Shown here piece after piece: positions 1 through 9,236 of a DNA stretch of 64,000 nucleotides (the stretch's first letter is position 1; every line of letters starts with the position of its first letter). The notes below the pieces were generated by a model, which saw nothing but the letters and a program-made list of their open reading frames with translations, was not told the DNA's origin and did no database searches. The position numbers and the translations under genes are program-made. The DNA is from Berkiella sp963829835 (GTDB taxonomy: Bacteria; Pseudomonadota; Gammaproteobacteria; Berkiellales; Berkiellaceae), in the NCBI GenBank assembly GCA_963829835.1, contig CAWHKC010000003.1, positions 186,001 to 250,000 on the forward strand. Reading direction: 5' to 3'.

Positions 1-1341
1 TGTAAAGAAATCCATAGTCCCTATATTCAAAAAAGAACAAAAAATTGGCTAAAAAGAAAATGTTCGAATCGACAAGAATTTGTTATTGGCGGGTTTACGA
101 AACCTCAAAATTCAAGAGAGTATTTTGGATCGCTTTTGCTTGGCGTTTACTCAAAAGGAAAATTTGTTTATTGTGGCCACGTGGGGACGGGTTTTGATTC
201 AGCTACCTTGAAGCAGCTTTATGAAATATTAATGAAAAATAAAACAAAAGAGATGCCATTTGAAACTGTTCCACAAACATCTAATGTGGTTTCATGGGTT
301 AAACCAAATATTATTGTTGAGGTGGAATTTACAGAATGGACACAGGAGGGGATTTTGAGACATCCAAGTTTTAAAGGTCTACGTAAAGATAAATCAGCTA
401 AAGAAATCAAGCGCGAAACGAAAAAAGCGATTGATAAAAAGGACTCTAAAAAAGAGAAACCTTTAAAAAAGTCTGTCGATGGGGATTTTGGATTAACCCA
501 TCCTGAAAAAATCATGTTTCCCGAAAGCAAGATTAGTAAACTTCAAATTGCAGAATATTATCATTCAATTGGCAAATGGATTTTACCTTATGTCATAAAT
601 CGCCCTCTGGCCTTGCTTCGCTGCCCAGATGGTAAAGACGCACAATGTTTTTTCCAGAAACATCTTAATAAAAATGATCATAGCAATTCAACATTATTTG
701 AAGGCAAACCAAGTAACAAAAATGAATCTTTTATTTATATAAAAGATATGAAGGGTTTATTAAAATTAGTTCAAATGGGTGTATTAGAAATACATCCTTG
801 GGGTTCGAGTGCGGATAAACCTGAAAAACCAGATTTATTTATTTTTGATTTAGATCCCGCCCCAAACGTTCCATGGAAAAAAGTGATTGAAGCGGCTTTT
901 AGGGTGAAAGAAGAACTTGAGGAACTAGGTTTACAATCTTTTGTTAAAACAACGGGAGGTAAAGGTTTGCATATCACCATTCCTATTCAACGTCGATATA
1001 GTTGGGAGCAAGTGAATCATTTTTCAAAGATTTTTGTTGAATACATGGTGAGTAAGTATCCTAAAGATTATATCGGAACAATGTCAAAAGCTAAGCGTGT
1101 TGGAAAAATATTTATTGATTATTTACGTAATCATCAAGGCGCTACGGCTGTTGCTCCTTACTCAACTCGGTCCAGAGAAAACGCGACCATTGCCACGCCA
1201 CTGGCTTGGGAAGAATTAACCCCTAAAATAAAGTCGACTCAATTTACATTGAAAACGTTGCCTAAGAGATTAGCAAAGTTAAAAAAAGATCCCTGGCAAG
1301 ATTTTTTCAAAATAAAGCAAAAACTTCCCGTCATAAAATAA
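1..1341 (+). CDS. ligD: LigD-type ATP-dependent DNA ligase/polymerase, 3' part (partial at window start)
   Basis: The frame is open from base 1, so the start lies outside the window. The first ~75 codons are the end of an ATP-dependent ligase domain (OB-fold part, including RQEFVIGGFTKP and a GHVGTGF motif). After a lysine-rich linker (around bases 390-480) comes a LigD polymerase/primase domain: DLDPAPNVPW (metal-binding acidic residues), TTGGKGLH and the conserved GKIFIDYLRNHQGAT block. LigD proteins work with Ku in bacterial non-homologous end joining, sealing double-strand breaks and adding nucleotides at ends. The ligase-then-polymerase order matches Pseudomonas-type LigD; whether a phosphoesterase domain precedes it cannot be seen. 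No Ku gene is visible. The family call is firm. Confidence 0.93.
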   Translation, partial: CKEIHSPYIQKRTKNWLKRKCSNRQEFVIGGFTKPQNSREYFGSLLLGVYSKGKFVYCGHVGTGFDSATLKQLYEILMKNKTKEMPFETVPQTSNVVSWVKPNIIVEVEFTEWTQEGILRHPSFKGLRKDKSAKEIKRETKKAIDKKDSKKEKPLKKSVDGDFGLTHPEKIMFPESKISKLQIAEYYHSIGKWILPYVINRPLALLRCPDGKDAQCFFQKHLNKNDHSNSTLFEGKPSNKNESFIYIKDMKGLLKLVQMGVLEIHPWGSSADKPEKPDLFIFDLDPAPNVPWKKVIEAAFRVKEELEELGLQSFVKTTGGKGLHITIPIQRRYSWEQVNHFSKIFVEYMVSKYPKDYIGTMSKAKRVGKIFIDYLRNHQGATAVAPYSTRSRENATIATPLAWEELTPKIKSTQFTLKTLPKRLAKLKKDPWQDFFKIKQKLPVIK

Positions 1342-1445
1342 TAATTTAACCAACTTAGTATTGGCATAGAGAAGTGTTGACGCAACTTTAAATGTATGCG
1401 AACATTCACTCACTTTAAATCTTCACCAAAAATATAAGTGAGAAA

Positions 1446-1742
1446 ATGATGAGAACATTAACTTCCCAAGAAATCGTAATGGTCGATGGTGGATCTTTAG
1501 ATTCTCTTGAAATTGTCAGTGCAGCAGCTGGAGCACTTTGTGGGGCATCATTGGGTTTTTCAATTACTGCCCCTATTGCTTATGTGGGAGCGGTGTTTGC
1601 TCTTGTACCACAAGGGGGCATCATAACTGAAGGCTTACTGTTATCAGGGGCAATTTTGGGAGCGGGTGTTATTGGCGGTTCTCTACTCGGCGGTGCCATT
1701 GGTTGGGGGATTGGGGCTACCATCAATTATATTGTCGGCTAA
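1446..1742 (+). CDS. Small glycine-rich hydrophobic peptide with double-glycine leader (bacteriocin-like candidate)
   Basis: 98 residues. The N-terminus MRTLTSQEIVMVDGG (residues 2-16) fits the leader consensus of class II bacteriocins/microcins (charged residue, Leu, Glu-Ile/Val, hydrophobic, GG) cut by peptidase-containing ABC transporters. The ~82-residue remainder is strongly hydrophobic and rich in Gly/Ala with glycine-zipper spacing (for example GAILGAGVIGGSLLGGAIGWG), as in pore-forming bacteriocins, and has one Cys. GTGAG lies just upstream of tandem ATG codons; either could start translation. No C39-peptidase transporter or immunity gene is nearby, so export would rely on a system elsewhere. 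It could instead be a small glycine-zipper membrane protein. The function is an inference. Confidence 0.6.
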   Translation: MMRTLTSQEIVMVDGGSLDSLEIVSAAAGALCGASLGFSITAPIAYVGAVFALVPQGGIITEGLLLSGAILGAGVIGGSLLGGAIGWGIGATINYIVG

Positions 1743-1831
1743 AAAGAGGGATGACATAATTATGCATAGTTATTGCATATAACTGCAAATTATGCTTCAA
1801 TCTAGCTTAAATAGTCTAAATTGAGACTCCT

Positions 1832-3211
1832 ATGATACCTTCTAAGCGATTTCTTGGTGTTTTTTCTCTAGCCCTCATAAATGTGGCGGCTATCGTTTCG
1901 CTTAGAAACTTATCTTTTATGGTTGAATATGGTTTTGGGGCAATTCTCTTTTACATTGTCGCAGCTCTATTATTTTTTATTCCAACAGCCTTAGTTTGTG
2001 CAGAGTTAGCTACTGCTTGGCCTGAAGCTATAGGCATTTATGGTTGGGTTGCTAGAGCCTTTGGGCCAAGAGTGGGATTTATTGCCCAATGGATGAATTG
2101 GATGTTCTCTATAGCCTCCTTCCCCACTGTATTAACCTTCTTAGTTGCTACTATTGCTTATCTTATTGACCCTGCACTTGCTCAAAACAAGTATTTTATG
2201 TTTTTTGGGATTGTGGGTATTTTTTGGACTTTAACATTTATTAATTTTATGGGAATGAAAACCTCGGCCACACTTTCAACGGTGGGTGCTTTATTGGGCA
2301 CAGTTATTCCTGGTTTATTAATTATTGTGCTCGCAGGTATTTGGCTGTTCTTGGGTAAGCCGATTGAACTGGAGATTTCAACAAAAGCACTTATGCCTGA
2401 TATCTCTTTAGGCAATATTGTCTTTTTTGGCGCGGTTGTTTTGGGATTAGCTGGAATGGAGATGTCAGCGTTTTATGCCAATGAAACTGAGCATCCCAAA
2501 AAGGTTTATCCAAAGGCTATTTTGCTTTCTACCATTCTCATTTTGGGGATCTCTATTTTAGGCTCATTATCGATGGCTGTGGTTGTACCCAAAATTAGTA
2601 TTGTGTCGGGTGTGATGCAAGTATTTAATGTATTTTTTAATGATTTTGGCATGGGCTGGGCGGTGAAATTAATAGCCTTGATGGCCATTGTGGGATCATT
2701 TGCGGGCAATAATACTTGGATTATTGGGCCTGCTAAGGGCTTACATCATGCTTTAGTAACTGGATATATGCCGCAATGGCTCTCTCATAAAAATAAGCAT
2801 GATCAACCGATTGCGATATTAATTGCACAAGCCTCTTTGGGAACTTTATTGGCACTCGCGTTTTTTGTGATGCCCTCGGTTGATACTGCGTTTTGGTTGG
2901 TCACGGCCATTACAACTCAATTTGCTATGGCAATGTATATATTGGTTTTTGCTGCAGCCATTAAACTAAGATTTACCCATCCTGAAGTTGAAAGACCTTA
3001 TAAAATTCCCGGTGGAATAGGAAGCCTAGTGCTTATTGCTGGTGGTGGCATATTGGTTTGTTTACTTTGTTTTGGTTTAGGATTTATGCCTCCTGAGCAG
3101 TTCAAGCACTCACTTACTTTAAGCCATCTTTTTGTATTTGAAGGTTATTTGATTTTAGGTTTAATTTTATTCTCCTTACCTGCCATCCTTTGCAAGAAAA
3201 AGCCGATCTGA
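1832..3211 (+). CDS. APC-superfamily amino acid permease
   Basis: 459 residues, almost wholly hydrophobic, with about 12 membrane segments. The start resembles amino-acid/polyamine/organocation transporters of the GadC/YjeM type: an SLRNLSFMVEYG stretch in the first helix, ELATAWPEAIGIYGWVARAFG after helix 2, and ETEHPKKVYPKAI in the loop after helix 6. Length is normal for the family. It would act in the inner membrane importing or exchanging an amino acid; the substrate cannot be read from the sequence. It stands alone, with the small peptide gene 90 bp upstream and the prp operon downstream. A small stem (GTCGTGG/CCACGAC, bases 3244-3261) follows the stop but lacks a T-run. Confidence 0.85.
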   Translation: MIPSKRFLGVFSLALINVAAIVSLRNLSFMVEYGFGAILFYIVAALLFFIPTALVCAELATAWPEAIGIYGWVARAFGPRVGFIAQWMNWMFSIASFPTVLTFLVATIAYLIDPALAQNKYFMFFGIVGIFWTLTFINFMGMKTSATLSTVGALLGTVIPGLLIIVLAGIWLFLGKPIELEISTKALMPDISLGNIVFFGAVVLGLAGMEMSAFYANETEHPKKVYPKAILLSTILILGISILGSLSMAVVVPKISIVSGVMQVFNVFFNDFGMGWAVKLIALMAIVGSFAGNNTWIIGPAKGLHHALVTGYMPQWLSHKNKHDQPIAILIAQASLGTLLALAFFVMPSVDTAFWLVTAITTQFAMAMYILVFAAAIKLRFTHPEVERPYKIPGGIGSLVLIAGGGILVCLLCFGLGFMPPEQFKHSLTLSHLFVFEGYLILGLILFSLPAILCKKKPI

Positions 3212-3295
3212 TTTAAATTAGTTAAACAACATTAGAATTGATTGTCGTGGTTAGCCACGACTTCGCGCGATATACTCGATAATGATTGGTTCTTA

Positions 3296-3373
3296 TGTAG
3301 GGTGGGCAAAGCGTAGCGTGCCCACCAATATCAAATTAAGATGGTGGGCACGCTACGCTTTGCCCACCCTACA
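3296..3373. repeat. 31-bp perfect inverted repeat with 16-nt loop (REP/MITE-like)
   Basis: Left arm 3296-3326 and right arm 3343-3373 are exact reverse complements (starting TGTAGGGTGGGCAAAGCG). The loop is AT-rich. Similar GTAGGGTGGGC...GCCCACC palindromes are widespread dispersed repeats in many bacteria, so this is probably a repetitive element rather than a gene-specific site. The right arm ends where the Shine-Dalgarno AAGGA (3373-3377) of prpB begins. The hairpin could therefore influence prpB translation or act as a bidirectional transcription barrier after the permease. Confidence 0.85.
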
Positions 3374-3384
3374 AGGATTTCATA

Positions 3385-4287
3385 GTGACGGAATACCTAG
3401 CCCATCCAGGACTTCTTTTACGCCAAGCAATTGCGGCTAACAAACCCCTTCAAATACCCGGTGTGATTAATGCGTATGCGGCGCGACTTGCGCAAGAGAC
3501 AGGCTTTGCTGCCCTTTATTTATCAGGTGCTGGGGTTGCTAATAGTAAATTCGCATTGCCCGATCTGGCTATGACTTCCTTAAATGATGTGGTTGAAGAT
3601 GTTCGACATATAACCAGCGCCACCACGCTTCCTTTATTAGTTGATGCTGATACAGGTTGGGGTAGCCCCATCAATGTACGGCGCAGTTTTAAAATGCTTT
3701 CAAGAGCAGGTGCGGCAGGAGCGCATATTGAAGATCAGCATGAAGCCAAAAGATGTGGTCATCGTGATGGTAAACAACTTGTTAGTAGCCAAGAAATGGT
3801 TGGCCGGATCAAATCGGCACTCGATGGACGCGAGCATGATTCTTTTGTCGTAATGGCACGTACAGATGCTTTTGCAGTAGAAGGTGAAAAGGGTGCCTTA
3901 CAAAGAGCGCTGGACTATCAAGCAGCTGGAGCTGATGCCCTTTTTTTGGAAGCGGTCACAACACTTGAACAGTACAAAGCATTTACGCAAGCCTTAACGA
4001 TCCCTGTTATGGCTAACATCACCGAATTTGGAAAAACCCCTTTGTTTACCAAGCAACAATTAAAAGACGTTGGCGTTGCCATCATTTTATATCCTTTAAG
4101 TGCGTTTCGCGCAATGAATGCGGCTGCTTTGAAGGTGTATTCGGCCATTTTAAAAGAAGGGACGCAACAATCAGTCGTTGATTTAATGCAAAGCAGAGTG
4201 GATTTATACCATTATCTTAATTATCAACAATATGAAAAAGAGCAGGATGCTTACTTACACATAATGGAGAAAAACAATGGCAACTAA
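3385..4287 (+). CDS. prpB: 2-methylisocitrate lyase
   Basis: 300 residues, of the isocitrate lyase/PEP mutase superfamily. It splits 2-methylisocitrate into pyruvate and succinate in the cytosolic methylcitrate cycle. The diagnostic KRCGH motif is at residues 122-126 (catalytic Cys124), DADTGWG supplies a metal-binding Asp, and IEDQ and MARTDA motifs follow in order. The start is a GTG preceded by AAGGA (3373-3377); no better ATG lies upstream in frame. It overlaps prpC by 11 bp, so the two are translationally coupled. The inverted repeat ending at 3373 touches its ribosome-binding site. No prpR regulator is adjacent. Confidence 0.95.
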   Translation: MTEYLAHPGLLLRQAIAANKPLQIPGVINAYAARLAQETGFAALYLSGAGVANSKFALPDLAMTSLNDVVEDVRHITSATTLPLLVDADTGWGSPINVRRSFKMLSRAGAAGAHIEDQHEAKRCGHRDGKQLVSSQEMVGRIKSALDGREHDSFVVMARTDAFAVEGEKGALQRALDYQAAGADALFLEAVTTLEQYKAFTQALTIPVMANITEFGKTPLFTKQQLKDVGVAIILYPLSAFRAMNAAALKVYSAILKEGTQQSVVDLMQSRVDLYHYLNYQQYEKEQDAYLHIMEKNNGN

Positions 4288-5410
4288 AGAAGGAGGTTTG
4301 GCAGGAGTCGTTGCTGGTCAAACAGCAATTTGCACGGTAGGGCATACTGGCAGTAGTTTACATTATCGTGGATATTCTATTGTCGATTTAACCAAATATG
4401 CGACTTTTGAAGAAGTGGCTTATTTATTGATTTATGGATCATTACCCAATCTGCAACAACTCAATCAATATAAACAAAAATTGCACAATTTAAAGGGACT
4501 CCCCAAAGAAATTTCTCAAAGCTTAGAAAAAATACCAGCTTCAAGTCATCCTATGGATGTATTGCGCACAGCGTGTTCCTTGTTAGGAACCGTAGAGCCA
4601 GAGACAAATGAACATACCGCAGCTGAGATTGCCGATAGATTATTAGTGTTATTTCCGGCTGCTTTATTGTATTGGCATCATTTTCATTTAAGTGGCAAGC
4701 GGATTAATGTGTTGATTGAGTCTCATTCTTTAGCAGAGTATTTCTTGAGATTATTGCATGGTGAACAATTCAACCCCAAGAATGATTTGGGGCAGTTGAT
4801 GGTTAAAACCATGGATATTTCTTTAATTTTATATGCTGAACATGAATTTAATGCCTCAACTTTTGCCGCCAGAGTTTGTACTGCGACCTTATCCGATATT
4901 TATTCAGCCATAACTGCAGCGATTGGAACCTTAAGAGGACCATTACACGGTGGTGCTAATGAAGCAGCCATGATGTTGATTCAACAATATGCTAACCCGA
5001 CATTAGCAGAAGAAGGTGTATTACAAAAACTGACCGACAAAGTGTTAATTATGGGCTTTGGCCATCGTGTGTACACCATATCCGATCCACGTTCGGATAT
5101 TATTAAAGCGCAAGCTAAAGCATTAAGTGAAGCGTTAGGGGACAAAAAGATCTTTGCCGTGTCAGAACGCATCGAAAAAGTCATGATGGAGCAAAAAAAG
5201 CTTTTCCCTAATTTGGACTTTTATAGTGCAAGTGCTTATCACTTTTGCGGAATTCCAACGCCCTTATTTACGCCTATTTTTGTGATATCACGTACCACAG
5301 GTTGGGTAGCGCACTGTATTGAGCAACGGGGCAATAATAAATTAATTCGTCCCACAGCCCAATATATTGGACCTGAGCCGTTAGCATTTATCAAAATTGA
5401 GAAAAGATAG
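4277..5410 (+). CDS. prpC: 2-methylcitrate synthase
   Basis: 377 residues, citrate synthase family. It condenses propionyl-CoA with oxaloacetate to 2-methylcitrate. Family blocks are in order: AICTVGHTGSSLHYRGYSI at the start, GPLHGGANEA (active-site His) and GFGHRVYTISDPRS (second His and substrate Arg), and GWVAHCIEQ near the end. The short form (about 375 residues) and the setting between prpB and prpD favour methylcitrate over citrate synthase. The ATG lies inside the end of prpB with GGAG upstream (around 4265), indicating coupled translation. Confidence 0.94.
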   Translation: MATKEGGLAGVVAGQTAICTVGHTGSSLHYRGYSIVDLTKYATFEEVAYLLIYGSLPNLQQLNQYKQKLHNLKGLPKEISQSLEKIPASSHPMDVLRTACSLLGTVEPETNEHTAAEIADRLLVLFPAALLYWHHFHLSGKRINVLIESHSLAEYFLRLLHGEQFNPKNDLGQLMVKTMDISLILYAEHEFNASTFAARVCTATLSDIYSAITAAIGTLRGPLHGGANEAAMMLIQQYANPTLAEEGVLQKLTDKVLIMGFGHRVYTISDPRSDIIKAQAKALSEALGDKKIFAVSERIEKVMMEQKKLFPNLDFYSASAYHFCGIPTPLFTPIFVISRTTGWVAHCIEQRGNNKLIRPTAQYIGPEPLAFIKIEKR

Positions 5411-5417
5411 GATATTT

Positions 5418-6848
5418 ATGGCTGGTGATAATCGACCCTACGATCCCCAAATACTTAAAATCGCCGACTATATTGTCGACTATGAAATCACCAGCGACTT
5501 GGCTTGGGAAACAGCTAAATATTGTTTAATTGATAGCTTGGGTTGTGCTTTTTTAGCCCTCTCATTTCCTGCTTGTAAAAAGCTGTTGGGACCATGGGTA
5601 TCTGGGATCACTATAGAAAAAGGATCCCGGGTGCCAGGCACCTCTTTTGAGTTAGATCCTATTAAAGCCGCTTTTGATATTGGAACGATGATCCGTTGGT
5701 TGGATTACAATGATACTTGGCTTGCTGCGGAGTGGGGCCATCCTTCTGATAATCTCGGTGGGATTTTAAGCGTTATGGATTTTGTCTCAAGACGCTCATC
5801 GGAGTATAAAAATCGCATTTTTACGGTAAAAGATATTTTAGATGCCATGATTCGTACTTATGAAATACAAGGCGTTTTAGCATTAGAAAATAGTTTTAAT
5901 CAAGTGGGGCTTGATCATGTACTGTTAGTGAAAGTAGCTACTTGTGGTGTTGTCACAAAATTATTAGGTGGAACAAAACAGGATGTTATTCAAGCACTTT
6001 CACAGGCATGGATAGATGGTCAAAGCTTGCGTACTTATCGTCATGCGCCTAATACAGGAAGCCGTAAATCCTGGGCGGCGGGGGACGCTACAAGTCGTGG
6101 GGTTCGCCTTGCAATGCTCACCCTACAAGGTGAAATGGGCTATCCCAGTGCTCTATCAGCAAAGCAATGGGGTTTTCAAGATGTTTTATTTAGAGGAAAA
6201 CCTATCACCTTCGCTAGAGAATTAGGCTCATATGTGATGGAAAATATCCTATTCAAAGTAGCATATCCAGCAGAGTTTCATGCACAAACTGCGGTAGAAT
6301 GTGCTTTGATACTGCATCGTGAATGTAAGGATAAGCTGCAAACCATCGATAAAATAGATATAACCACCCACAACGCTGCCATGCGTATTATCAACAAAAC
6401 AGGTCCTTTATATAATCCTGCTGATAGAGATCATTGTCTACAGTACATGGTGGCTTGCGCACTTCTTGATGGCAAATTAACAGCAGAATCTTACGAAGAT
6501 TCAAGAGCAAGTGATCCTAAAATTGATGCTTTACGTGATAAAATGAAGGTGCAAGAAAACACGCAATTCAGCCAAGATTATCTTGATCCCAATAAGCGAT
6601 CTATAGCCAATAGCCTTACACTTTATTTCCAAGATGGCTCCAAAATAAGTCATTCATCTGAGTATCCTATTGGTCACCGCAGTCGAAGAAATGAAGGGAT
6701 TCCACTTATTTGGGAGAAATTTGAACAAAATCTGTCATCAGTTTTACCATCAGAAAAAAGTGGTAATCTATTGATTTTACTGCAACAAAAGGAAGACTTA
6801 CTAGCCATGCCTGTTCCAGACTTTATGAATGCGCTAGTTTTGTCATAG
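5418..6848 (+). CDS. prpD: 2-methylcitrate dehydratase
   Basis: 476 residues from the ATG at 5418, MmgE/PrpD family. It dehydrates 2-methylcitrate to 2-methyl-cis-aconitate. The protein aligns end to end with enterobacterial PrpD, including FPACKKLLGP, MIRWLDYNDTWLAAEWGHPS, and the GSRKSWAAGDATSRGVRLA region. A TTG at 5397 in the same frame overlaps prpC, but AGGAT 6 nt before ATG 5418 marks the likelier start. It is the last gene of the prp operon. No AcnD/PrpF alternative is present, consistent with the PrpD-type pathway; hydration to 2-methylisocitrate would need an aconitase encoded elsewhere. Confidence 0.95.
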   Translation: MAGDNRPYDPQILKIADYIVDYEITSDLAWETAKYCLIDSLGCAFLALSFPACKKLLGPWVSGITIEKGSRVPGTSFELDPIKAAFDIGTMIRWLDYNDTWLAAEWGHPSDNLGGILSVMDFVSRRSSEYKNRIFTVKDILDAMIRTYEIQGVLALENSFNQVGLDHVLLVKVATCGVVTKLLGGTKQDVIQALSQAWIDGQSLRTYRHAPNTGSRKSWAAGDATSRGVRLAMLTLQGEMGYPSALSAKQWGFQDVLFRGKPITFARELGSYVMENILFKVAYPAEFHAQTAVECALILHRECKDKLQTIDKIDITTHNAAMRIINKTGPLYNPADRDHCLQYMVACALLDGKLTAESYEDSRASDPKIDALRDKMKVQENTQFSQDYLDPNKRSIANSLTLYFQDGSKISHSSEYPIGHRSRRNEGIPLIWEKFEQNLSSVLPSEKSGNLLILLQQKEDLLAMPVPDFMNALVLS

Positions 6849-6961
6849 CCTTTCACAATTTTAAGCTTTTTCATAAAAACATCTTTCAATCCGTTAAATA
6901 AATTAGTAAACTCTTCTAACTTATTGTTGTAAGCAATTCAGTCGACTAAGTTTGGTGTCTT

Positions 6962-9196
6962 ATGAATTTATCTATGCTATTTACAGCGGGCTTTAACCTT
7001 TATTTATTCCTGCTTCTATTACCACTTGGCTCATTCCTTGGATTTGCTTCATTCCAATTATGGATGTTTAGCATAACGTCGCTTTTTGCTTATCACTTCA
7101 TAAATCACTACGTAAAGATTGATAAAATCTTTGAGAATTTAAGTTTAAGCAAATTGCCGCAATATGTGGTAACAGCAGCACTCATTCTTTTCTTTGGACC
7201 TTCACATGCTTTGTCTAAAAGTCTTTTTACTTTTACCATTTTTGCTGCCCCTTTTATTTACGATGCAGCACTTATTGTATTTACCATTGCAATTGCTACA
7301 GCAATAAGATTGTTGACTCCAAATGCGAATATTGCATCCAATGAAGATCAAATTAAAATCGCGATGCTCCAAGGTAATGAAGCGCGCGCTATTCAAATCA
7401 TCAATCGAATGAATGATCTCCAAAGTTTATTAACGCTGGCATTAAGTGCCATGCATTATCCTAGCGACACCATTTTTAATAGCCTTATTGCACGATTAAA
7501 GGGAAAAGGTGCTGCTAATCTTATTTTAAATAATAATCAGTTATTAAGGGCCGCAGTCCATCATAATCTTATCAATCCCGTTAAAACATTGCTCAATGAA
7601 AATTTAGTGAAGGAAAACGCCCATTTAGCCAACAACGAAGCCTTAAGGGAAGCCTGCCTTGGTGGGTATTCTGCTTTGGTTGATGAATTGCTGACTTGTC
7701 CTTCAGTCGTGGCCAATATCAATTATAACCATAATGAACCGGTACGTTTAGCCGAACGTTCAGAACATTGGGAAGTAGTTGCTAAATTATTAGCTGTGCC
7801 TGCCGTTGCTAACTATCTGGCGCCTGTTGACGCAAAATTGACCTTTACCGAACAAAATAGAGATCAATATGGAAAGGTGCCAGCGCAAGCCCTAGACCAA
7901 GATTTAGATGCCGATGAAGAACTAAAACAACCAACGCATTTGCATGTCCAGGAGAAAGAGAACTTTACTTTAGGAGGAATAGCTCGAGCAAGTGAAGGTT
8001 CAATGAAGGACCTAAGTGCGCGACAGAAAACCGCGTTAGATGAAATGAAGGCTCGCTACAAAGCAAAGTTTAAAAGAAAGGGTGAGCAAGCCATATTCAA
8101 TGAAATCAAAGAATACATCATCACCGAATATCAGAATAAGCCTGCTACCTTATTCGGTTTTCCTTTACCGTTGAGTTTAGGAAAAGCAGCCAAATTTTTG
8201 ACATGGATTATCGAAAATAAACCTTACTATAATGATGTCAACCATACGGCATATCGTTTTTTATTTATGGATCCTAATCCTTGGCGATCTTTTTCGGGTG
8301 GTAATAACACTCAACTTATTGGAAGTGATAGAACCCAAGTTGCTTATATGTGGCTTGTAGCAACCGATAGTAAGCAAAAATTGCCTGAGGGATATACGCG
8401 TGAGAGTTTATTGCAAGAGTTTATGCAGGCCATCTACGAGTTATGTCGTGCACATAATTATGATAGAACACGTACTGTCATTAGAAAGAAGACAAATCCT
8501 TTTACTAAACAGGTAACGACTTATCTTGATCATAATGATCATTATGATGATTTAGAGGGCGATAAACCGACTTGCGGTGGTGGTATTAATCAACGAATAA
8601 CCCAATTTTATATGGTGTTCCTCAATGAAAAACCTGAAACACGTCCTTTAACAGCAGATATTATTCGTAGAAAATTCCAAGAAGAGCTGATTAATGAATC
8701 GAAGCTGAAGTCATCATTTTATAATAAGCTCAAAAATTTTGATAAAGCGACGCTGACTAAATTGGAACAAGCACTTTCAAATCTATTTGAAATCAACTTA
8801 GGTCATATGGAAGATATTGAACCTGATGAGCGTGCGGTTATAAAACTACTTGATTTTACTGATGAAGAAGTGAAATCTTTTATCAATGATTGCAAAAAAT
8901 ATTATGGTCCTGACCGGGTCACTCAAGTTAGAGCGCCGGATCAAAAAATTGTTTATCAGCATCATCGCTTCACAAGTTTTGAGCAGATGGTTAAACATTT
9001 AGCAGGTACTGCCTTGCAAGATTATTATAATGATATTAAACGAAATATAACTATGCTAAAAAAGGATTCAAATCCAGATTCTTCTCCTGCGAAAGGACTT
9101 CTGTTTAGTGAGCAAGCAACAATAGCAGAAGATTCCAATGATAGTGTGGAAAAAGCACTAACTCGTCCTAGTAATAAGATAGGTTTAACGGCTTAG
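6962..9196 (+). CDS. Membrane-anchored ankyrin-like repeat protein, paralog 1 of 3
   Basis: 744 residues, function unknown. Two to three hydrophobic segments fill residues 1-120 (FNLYLFLLLLPLGSFLGFASF). Degenerate ankyrin-like repeats span roughly 135-290 (NNQLLRAAVHHNLINPVKTLL; NEALREACLGGYSALVDELL). After an acidic linker, a domain at about 350-720 is shared with the next two genes; its landmarks are AYMWLVATD, a GDKPTC motif followed by NQR and QFYMVFLNEKPETRPLT, and CKKYYGP. I do not recognise this domain. The N-terminal membrane region with ankyrin repeats resembles host-directed proteins of intracellular bacteria, but secretion is inferred only. It heads a three-gene same-strand run. 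Its SD is weak (TTGGTG). Confidence 0.75.
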   Translation: MNLSMLFTAGFNLYLFLLLLPLGSFLGFASFQLWMFSITSLFAYHFINHYVKIDKIFENLSLSKLPQYVVTAALILFFGPSHALSKSLFTFTIFAAPFIYDAALIVFTIAIATAIRLLTPNANIASNEDQIKIAMLQGNEARAIQIINRMNDLQSLLTLALSAMHYPSDTIFNSLIARLKGKGAANLILNNNQLLRAAVHHNLINPVKTLLNENLVKENAHLANNEALREACLGGYSALVDELLTCPSVVANINYNHNEPVRLAERSEHWEVVAKLLAVPAVANYLAPVDAKLTFTEQNRDQYGKVPAQALDQDLDADEELKQPTHLHVQEKENFTLGGIARASEGSMKDLSARQKTALDEMKARYKAKFKRKGEQAIFNEIKEYIITEYQNKPATLFGFPLPLSLGKAAKFLTWIIENKPYYNDVNHTAYRFLFMDPNPWRSFSGGNNTQLIGSDRTQVAYMWLVATDSKQKLPEGYTRESLLQEFMQAIYELCRAHNYDRTRTVIRKKTNPFTKQVTTYLDHNDHYDDLEGDKPTCGGGINQRITQFYMVFLNEKPETRPLTADIIRRKFQEELINESKLKSSFYNKLKNFDKATLTKLEQALSNLFEINLGHMEDIEPDERAVIKLLDFTDEEVKSFINDCKKYYGPDRVTQVRAPDQKIVYQHHRFTSFEQMVKHLAGTALQDYYNDIKRNITMLKKDSNPDSSPAKGLLFSEQATIAEDSNDSVEKALTRPSNKIGLTA

Positions 9197-9236
9197 AATC
9201 AACCGAATAATAATATTTAGAGAGAGGTGGTGGTTT

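Noticed and set aside
6849..6961. TTAGTAAACTC before the first membrane-ankyrin gene, similar to GGTAAACTC of the island elements
   Set aside because: No palindrome and no T-tract at the proper distance; similarity limited to a short AT-rich string.
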